From Mycobacterium sp. (GTDB taxonomy: Bacteria > Actinomycetota > Actinomycetes > Mycobacteriales > Mycobacteriaceae): a stretch of DNA of 12,837 nt. Shown here piece by piece: positions 8,211-12,837 of this stretch. Position numbers and translations under genes: made by a program. The notes beneath the pieces are model-generated. The model worked only from the letters and a program-made list of their open reading frames with translations. It ran no database searches and was not told the DNA's origin. Location: the NCBI GenBank assembly GCA_018500005.2, contig JAHBAP020000190.1:1-12837 (forward strand). The letters run 5' to 3'. Position 1 is the first letter of the stretch; the number at the start of each line of letters is the position of its first letter.

Positions 8211-9650
8211 TTAGCCGTCGGCCGGACCCACCCGATAGATGGACTTCAGGGCGAAGAACTCGTCAAGTCCCTCCGGGCCCAGTTCCCGGCCGATACCGCT
8301 GGCCTTGACACCGCCGAAGGGCGCACCCATGTCGAGTTGATAGTCGTTGATGCCAACCGTTCCGGTGTGGATTTCGCGGGCCACTTCGGTGGCTCGGTCG
8401 GTATCGGTGGACCACACGGTTCCCGCCAGCCCGAACTCGCTGTCGTTGGCCAGCGCGATGGCCTGCTCGTCGCTGTCGTAGGGAATCACCGCGAGCACCG
8501 GGCCGAAGATCTCCTCCTGTGCGATGCGCGAGGAGTTGTCCACGTCGGCGAAGACAGTCGGCTCGACGAACCATCCACGGGGCTGATCGCGTGGAACATT
8601 GCCACCGGCAATCAGTTTCGCGCCGCTGGCCTTGCCGTCGGCGATGTAGCCCAGGACGCGTTCACGCTGACGCCGACTCACCACCGGACCGATGTCGGTG
8701 GCCAGGTCCAACGGGTTGCCGACCGTCAGTCCGCCAACCAGGGCGGCCAACGCGTCGACCACCTCCCCATAGAGCTTGCGCGGCGCCAGAATCCGCGAGC
8801 CAAGGAAGCAGGTCTGCCCGTTGTTGATCAGCGACACCGACTTCAGGCCCTTCATGGTGGCATCCAGGTCGGCGTCGTCGAGGATGATCGCCGCCGACTT
8901 GCCGCCCAATTCCAGGGTGACCGGACGCAGTAGCCGCCCGCACACCTCGCCGATTATCCGGCCGACCGCCGTCGACCCGGTGAAGCTCACCTTGTCCACA
9001 CCGGGGTGGGATACCAGGTGGGCACCTGCCTCGGTTGCGCCCGGCACCACGTTCAGGACGCCGGCCGGCATTCCCGCCTCGCTGGCTGCCTCGGCGAAAA
9101 CCATGGCGTCCAAAGCGGTTTCGGGCGAGGCCTTGAGAACAACCGTGCATCCGGCGGCCAGCGCCGGCGCAAGTTTGAAGGCGGCCAGCGCCTGCGGGTA
9201 GTTCCACGGCACGATGGCCGCGACCACTCCGACCGGCTCGCGGCGAACGATGGTGTGGCCGGTTGCACTCGGCCGCACCTCCTCGATCGGCGTCTGGGTG
9301 ATCAGCTTGGCGTAATAGTTCATCAGCGCGGCCGGGAAGAGACCGTTGGCGCTGCGGGACAACCGCATCGGCATGCCATTCTCGCGGGTGACCAATTCGT
9401 TGGTGCTCTCCGCGCGCTTGTGCAGTTCTGCGGCAAAGGCTTTCAGGACTTTCGCCCGGTGGTCCGGTGAGGCGGAGCGCCATTCCGGCAGCGCGGCCCG
9501 TGCGGCGGCGACGGCGGCGTCGATATCGGCTTCGGTCGCACTCGCACCATCGCCCAGCAGTTCGCCGGTGGCCGCCTCAAGGACCGGTTCGGCCTTGTCG
9601 GCGGCGCGAAACTCCCCGTCGATGAACAGTTCTGGACTATTCGTGATCAC
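8211..9650 (-). CDS. NAD(P)-dependent aldehyde dehydrogenase
   Basis: This 479-residue protein has the normal length for the ALDH superfamily and should oxidise an aldehyde to a carboxylic acid in the cytoplasm. The key residues are present: Asn150 (PWNYP), Lys173 (VLKASPETA), the coenzyme loop FTGSTAVG (223-230), general base Glu247 (ELGGKS), nucleophile Cys281 (NNGQTCF) and Glu380 (EEIFGP). Betaine-aldehyde type motifs and an intact C-terminal oligomerisation arm (GGVKASGIGRELG) are also seen. The start is GTG 9648-9650, with GGGAG (9658-9662) seven bases upstream. The GTG overlaps the TGA of the CoA-transferase gene by four bases (GTGA), so translation is probably coupled and both genes form one operon. 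The gene resembles several M. tuberculosis ALDH paralogues (Rv0768, Rv0223c type, from memory); the substrate cannot be inferred, though the partner suggests an acid that is then handled as a CoA thioester. Confidence 0.95.
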   Translation of the reverse strand: MITNSPELFIDGEFRAADKAEPVLEAATGELLGDGASATEADIDAAVAAARAALPEWRSASPDHRAKVLKAFAAELHKRAESTNELVTRENGMPMRLSRSANGLFPAALMNYYAKLITQTPIEEVRPSATGHTIVRREPVGVVAAIVPWNYPQALAAFKLAPALAAGCTVVLKASPETALDAMVFAEAASEAGMPAGVLNVVPGATEAGAHLVSHPGVDKVSFTGSTAVGRIIGEVCGRLLRPVTLELGGKSAAIILDDADLDATMKGLKSVSLINNGQTCFLGSRILAPRKLYGEVVDALAALVGGLTVGNPLDLATDIGPVVSRRQRERVLGYIADGKASGAKLIAGGNVPRDQPRGWFVEPTVFADVDNSSRIAQEEIFGPVLAVIPYDSDEQAIALANDSEFGLAGTVWSTDTDRATEVAREIHTGTVGINDYQLDMGAPFGGVKASGIGRELGPEGLDEFFALKSIYRVGPADG

Positions 9651-11953
9651 TGCGGAACTCCCTGTCTGTCATCGGCGGCGAACAACACCCCGGCATCGAT
9701 CAGCTGCTCTATCTGAGCGTCATCCATCCCCAGCACCTCGCGGCATACGAGTCGGGTGTCGGCTCCCGGCAGAGGTGCCGGGCGCTGCGGCGACTGCGGG
9801 ATGTTCCGGAACGGCGCGGGTCCGGTCTCGGCGGGCAACGGCAGCTCGAACAGCGGGTGTGTCATATCCGCCAGCAGCTTTCGCCACCGCAGCTGGGGAT
9901 GTTCGAAGACGTCGTCGGGCCGGTTCATCGGTCCAGCCGCCACCCCGGTGGCCTGCATCCGCTCAGCGACCTGGTCGGGGGTGTGTTCGGCCGCCCACGC
10001 GGGGAGGTCTGCATCGGCGTCCTCGGGCGACGCCGAGACCACGCACCATTCGTCATCGCCGGCACAGGGCAGCACCCTGTGCTCGACATCGTCCTGACAG
10101 ATCTCCGCGCCGCGACCTCCGGCCTCGGCCGCGAACATTACGAACCGGGTGTCCAACTGATTGATGCCGGCCTCGGCCTGGGACACGTGGATTCGCGCGC
10201 CGACGCCAGTTCGCTTGCGGCGGATCAGCCCGGCCAGTGCGCCGATCGCGGTGATCCGACCGACCACGTGGTCGGGGAAGACCGTCGTGGCGTCGTAGAA
10301 CGGATGGCGCGCGGCGGGATCGGGTTGATCCGAGGTCCACAGGCTGGTGACACCGGTGGCGGCCCGAACCAGCGGACCGTAGCCCATCCGGGGGCTCCAC
10401 GGCCCCTGGTCGCCGTAGGCACTGCTCTCCGCCACGACCAGGGTCGGGTTGATGGCGCGCAACCGTGCTTCATCGAAACCCAGGGCGGCAAGGGTGCCCG
10501 GCTTGAAGTTGGCGAAAAGTGCGTCGGCGGCGGCGACGAGTCGGGCGAACACCTCCGCACCGTCGTTGCTGCGCAGGTCGAGTCCGAATCCGAGGTGGTT
10601 GCGGTGCGCGCGGGCGAATGAGTCACCGATCGCCTGATGCTCCCGCTTCTGGCGCAGACCATCGGGGTAGGCGGCGCTTTCGATCTTGACGACCTCGGCC
10701 CCGAGGTCGCCGAAGAGCCTGCTCAACTCTCCGCCGGCGACGATTATGCCGAGGTCGAGGACCCGGATGCCGGCCAGCGGAAGTTCGCCTACTGGTCCCG
10801 TCGGCGCGGGCTCGAACCGCCCGGTGCGCCACACCGGTTGGTCGGCTCCCACACCCGGGGGCGCGTTGCGGAAGCCGGCACGCCGACCATCGACCGACCA
10901 GTAGCCCACCGGCACCGTGGCCGTCACGCCGGGGCCGAGTTCGGCGTCTGTCAGCGCACCGACCTCATCGAGATGATCGGAATGCAACGCCTCCGACGGC
11001 GTCAGGACGGCGGCGATCGGCACGCCGTACTGCTGACCCTCGGCAACCAGTTCTCCGCGGGTACGGCCGGCGAACAGTGCGCCGATCAGGGCGCCGAGTT
11101 CGTCGAAGGCGTAGGCGCGCGCTGCGAGGGTGTCGAAGCGGGAGTCTTGGAACTTCTCGGGTTCGCCGAGCCAGGCCCGCATCCCGCGCCACTGCCGGGG
11201 CGCCATGATGCAGATCCGGACATAGCCGTCGCGGCATTTGAAGATCGGATACAGGTCCTGGTTGCGGGGGCGCCCACGCCAGCGCTCCCCGCCCCTTTTC
11301 GCGGTGGCAGCCTGCCCCTGGGTCCCGAAGGGCGGATCCAGCGCCATCACCACCGCATCGAACCTGGAGAAGTCGATGTAGTCGCCAGCCCCGCAGCGCA
11401 GGCGGTTGTAGTAAGCCGCCAGCAGGGCCCATGCCGCCTGCACGGCCGCCGTCGCCGATGCGATGCCCTCCGGCGGCAGGACCGGCGTGCCGACGGCGGG
11501 CCCGGACCGCGACAACGCGGTGCACATGGCGTACAGGACCGGGTCGCTGGCCCGCCACGAGGCGAAGGGTCCGTCACCGCCGAAGTCGGTCACCAGCATG
11601 GTGACGAGGTGGCCGAACCGGTCGGCCAGTTCCTCCGAAGACGTTCCATAGGTCGCCGCCCGACCGCTATCGATGACGATGTCGGCCTCCCCGGCGAGTT
11701 CGACGAGCCTGCGCCGGTCGGCATCGGAGGCGGGATCGAGCAGCACCGACCGCTTGTTGGCATTGTGCAGTGCGAACGGAATGCTCACTCCGCTCAGCGT
11801 GGGCTTCTGGGCGCGAGCCCAACTGCCTCCGGGCGGTTCGACTTTCATCACGTCTGCACCCAGGTCGGCCAGCAGTCGCGTCACGGCATCGGCGTCCCCT
11901 TCGCACAGATCCAGGACCCGCAATCCCGCCAGCAGTGGCTCGTTGTCGCTCAA
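9647..11953 (-). CDS. Tandem-domain family III (CaiB/BaiF) CoA-transferase
   Basis: This 768-residue protein consists of two CaiB/BaiF halves in tandem. The first runs from about 8 to 375 (LAGLRVLDL at 9-16, DLGADVMKVEPPGG, then CGAGDYIDFSRFDA at 187-200). The second runs from about 391 to 760 (LAGIRVLDLG at 393-402, DLGAEVVKIES, then RTGVGARIHVSQAEA at 581-595). Family III enzymes move CoA between acids through an aspartyl-CoA intermediate. Aligned to formyl-CoA transferase, the nucleophilic Asp is present in the second half (Asp561 in FPDHVVG) but is Ala165 in the first half (GIASAT), so only one half should be catalytic; single-domain relatives work as interlocked dimers. The size and architecture resemble Rv1866 of M. 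tuberculosis (from memory). The start is TTG 11951-11953, chosen because GGAAGG (11961-11966) is seven bases upstream and no ATG fits. It is the first gene of an operon with the aldehyde dehydrogenase. The acid substrate is unknown. Confidence 0.93.
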   Translation of the reverse strand: MSDNEPLLAGLRVLDLCEGDADAVTRLLADLGADVMKVEPPGGSWARAQKPTLSGVSIPFALHNANKRSVLLDPASDADRRRLVELAGEADIVIDSGRAATYGTSSEELADRFGHLVTMLVTDFGGDGPFASWRASDPVLYAMCTALSRSGPAVGTPVLPPEGIASATAAVQAAWALLAAYYNRLRCGAGDYIDFSRFDAVVMALDPPFGTQGQAATAKRGGERWRGRPRNQDLYPIFKCRDGYVRICIMAPRQWRGMRAWLGEPEKFQDSRFDTLAARAYAFDELGALIGALFAGRTRGELVAEGQQYGVPIAAVLTPSEALHSDHLDEVGALTDAELGPGVTATVPVGYWSVDGRRAGFRNAPPGVGADQPVWRTGRFEPAPTGPVGELPLAGIRVLDLGIIVAGGELSRLFGDLGAEVVKIESAAYPDGLRQKREHQAIGDSFARAHRNHLGFGLDLRSNDGAEVFARLVAAADALFANFKPGTLAALGFDEARLRAINPTLVVAESSAYGDQGPWSPRMGYGPLVRAATGVTSLWTSDQPDPAARHPFYDATTVFPDHVVGRITAIGALAGLIRRKRTGVGARIHVSQAEAGINQLDTRFVMFAAEAGGRGAEICQDDVEHRVLPCAGDDEWCVVSASPEDADADLPAWAAEHTPDQVAERMQATGVAAGPMNRPDDVFEHPQLRWRKLLADMTHPLFELPLPAETGPAPFRNIPQSPQRPAPLPGADTRLVCREVLGMDDAQIEQLIDAGVLFAADDRQGVPQ

Positions 11954-11980
11954 TGCCGCGCCTTCCGTCGTCCGGCGCCG

Positions 11981-12014
11981 AGCTTATCCGGTCGGTTTAT
12001 TCCCGATTGTCGGG
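11981..12014 (-). promoter_or_regulatory. Candidate CoA-transferase promoter with small inverted repeat
   Basis: On the minus strand TAAGCT (11986-11981) fits a mycobacterial -10 (TANNNT). A start point near 11974 would leave a short leader containing the GGAAGG ribosome-binding site. No good -35 is seen. CCCGA-TTG-TCGGG (12002-12014) is a perfect 5-bp inverted repeat about where a -35 or operator would lie. The assignment rests on position and a short match only. Confidence 0.35.
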
Positions 12015-12051
12015 TGCGTTACACAACGGCACCGGGTGTCATTAGCGCAGG

Positions 12052-12057
12052 TAGCAT
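12052..12057 (+). promoter_or_regulatory. Candidate -10 element for a leaderless CPBP protease mRNA
   Basis: TAGCAT matches TANNNT and ends eight bases before the ATG at 12066, so transcription could start at or next to the A of the start codon. No convincing ribosome-binding site precedes that ATG, which fits a leaderless transcript, a common class in mycobacteria. There is no clear -35. This is inferred from spacing only. Confidence 0.4.
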
Positions 12058-12065
12058 TGCCTGCA

Positions 12066-12830
12066 ATGTCCACTCCAGCTGTCGCGACCGCCAACCACCA
12101 CCCGGTTGTGGTTCAGTTGGCCGCGCTTCACCACTTGCGGATCTACGTCGATATCGGCGTGGTCGTGGTGGTGTTGACCCTCACCAACCTGATCGCCCAC
12201 TTCACCACGCCGTGGGCGAGTATCGCCACTGTTCCGGTGGCCGCACTGGCGCTGGTGATGCTCGTCCGTGCCCGCGGACTGGGCTGGGCCGAACTTGGAT
12301 TGGGCCGCGAGCACTGGCGTTCCGGTGCCGGCTACGCGGCAGCCGCGGCCGGCTTGGTGCTAGCGGTAATCGCGGTCGGCGCGCTGCTTCCCTGGACCAG
12401 GCCGATGTTCCTCAACGACCGCTACGCCACCCTGTCCGGCGCACTGGTGGCCTCGATGATCATCATCCCGTTGCAGACCGTCATCCCCGAGGAACTGGTG
12501 TTCCGAGGTGTCTTGCACGGCGCGTTGGACCGCGCCTGGGGGTTCCGCGGGGTGGCAGCGGCCGGATCGCTGCTGTTCGGTCTGTGGCATATCGCCTCGT
12601 CGCTGGGCCTGACCGCCGGCAACGTCGGGTTCACCCGGGTTCTCGGAGGCGGTGTTTTCGGGATGGTGGCAGGCGTGCTGGGGGCTGTGCTAGCCACCGC
12701 CGCCGCCGGCTTCGTCTTCACCTGGTTGCGCCGTCGTAGCGGCAGCCTGATCGCTCCGATCGCACTGCACTGGTCCCTCAACGGAATGGGCGCCTTGGCC
12801 GCAGCGGTGGTCTGGCACCTGTCCAGCTAG
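12066..12830 (+). CDS. CPBP/Rce1-family intramembrane metalloprotease
   Basis: This 254-residue integral membrane protein has six or more hydrophobic segments (about 28-45, 52-68, 88-108, 123-142, 163-180, 195-220 and 229-252). The full set of Rce1-type motifs is present: EELVFRG with Glu142, Glu143 and Arg147; FGLWH with Phe171 and His175; and HWSLN with His235 and Asn239. These form the metal site and water-activating pair in the CAAX protease and bacteriocin-processing (CPBP) family, so the protein is probably an active protease cleaving within the membrane. Bacterial substrates are mostly unknown. The ATG at 12066 starts just before the first conserved hydrophobic region; the open frame continues upstream to 11673 but there runs antisense to the CoA-transferase. 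The gene diverges from the CoA-transferase operon by 112 bases and may be leaderless. The stop is TAG at 12828-12830, seven bases before the window end. Confidence 0.92.
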   Translation: MSTPAVATANHHPVVVQLAALHHLRIYVDIGVVVVVLTLTNLIAHFTTPWASIATVPVAALALVMLVRARGLGWAELGLGREHWRSGAGYAAAAAGLVLAVIAVGALLPWTRPMFLNDRYATLSGALVASMIIIPLQTVIPEELVFRGVLHGALDRAWGFRGVAAAGSLLFGLWHIASSLGLTAGNVGFTRVLGGGVFGMVAGVLGAVLATAAAGFVFTWLRRRSGSLIAPIALHWSLNGMGALAAAVVWHLSS

Positions 12831-12837
12831 AGCCCCG

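Noticed and set aside
11673..12065. N-terminal extension of the CPBP protease
   Set aside because: Most of it is antisense to the CoA-transferase and shows no membrane segment or family match.
10637..12739. 700-residue open frame on the plus strand
   Set aside because: It runs antisense to the CoA-transferase and then out of frame across the CPBP gene; composition is typical of shadow frames and no motif is seen.

Overview
The window looks like ordinary chromosome of a mycobacterium (Mycobacterium sensu lato; the species cannot be called). The DNA is very GC-rich with strong third-position GC bias. It carries a secreted antigen 85 mycolyltransferase, which is restricted to mycolic-acid bacteria. 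It also carries families that are typical of mycobacterial genomes: a thiolase-like protein of the TLP1 type, an AtsA/AtsD-type sulfatase and a double-domain family III CoA-transferase. No tRNA, rRNA, insertion sequence, CRISPR array or phage gene is visible.

Layout. (1) 1-1356 (+): the 3' part of a mechanosensitive channel gene of MscS type fused to a C-terminal cyclic-nucleotide-binding-like domain; the 5' end lies outside the window. (2) 1495-2493 (+): an antigen 85C-like mycolyltransferase with a signal peptide and complete catalytic triad, closed by a strong hairpin that also separates it from the convergent gene. (3) 5605-2573 (-): a two-gene unit, TLP1 thiolase-like protein followed 39 bases later by a 14-TM type MFS transporter. 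(4) 5606-5798: a divergent intergenic region with an 18-bp inverted repeat that resembles a regulator operator. (5) 5799-8132 (+): a large cytosolic-looking sulfatase with all expected active-site residues. (6) 8142-8201: a long imperfect hairpin between convergent genes. (7) 11953-8211 (-): a second two-gene operon, a tandem-domain CoA-transferase whose stop codon overlaps the GTG start of an aldehyde dehydrogenase (4-base overlap GTGA). (8) 11954-12065: a divergent promoter region. (9) 12066-12830 (+): a CPBP/Rce1-type intramembrane protease, possibly made from a leaderless mRNA.

How the genes may work together. The first two genes are envelope functions (turgor-responsive channel, mycolate transfer). 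The middle and right parts hold a set of enzymes that would fit uptake and breakdown of an unidentified organic acid or sulfate ester: desulfation, CoA transfer, aldehyde oxidation, a CoA-binding thiolase-fold protein and a transporter. That grouping is inference from proximity and divergent arrangement; no substrate can be read from the sequence.

I did not find a clearly new defence, mobile or RNA system. The most interesting points are enzyme-family oddities: a thiolase-like protein with none of the catalytic residues, a tandem CoA-transferase with the catalytic aspartate in only one half, and a cyclic-nucleotide-binding-like domain lacking the two residues that normally hold cAMP. Two further points are the operator-like repeat between TLP1 and the sulfatase, and a terminator that looks like the repeated tuberculosis-type hairpin.
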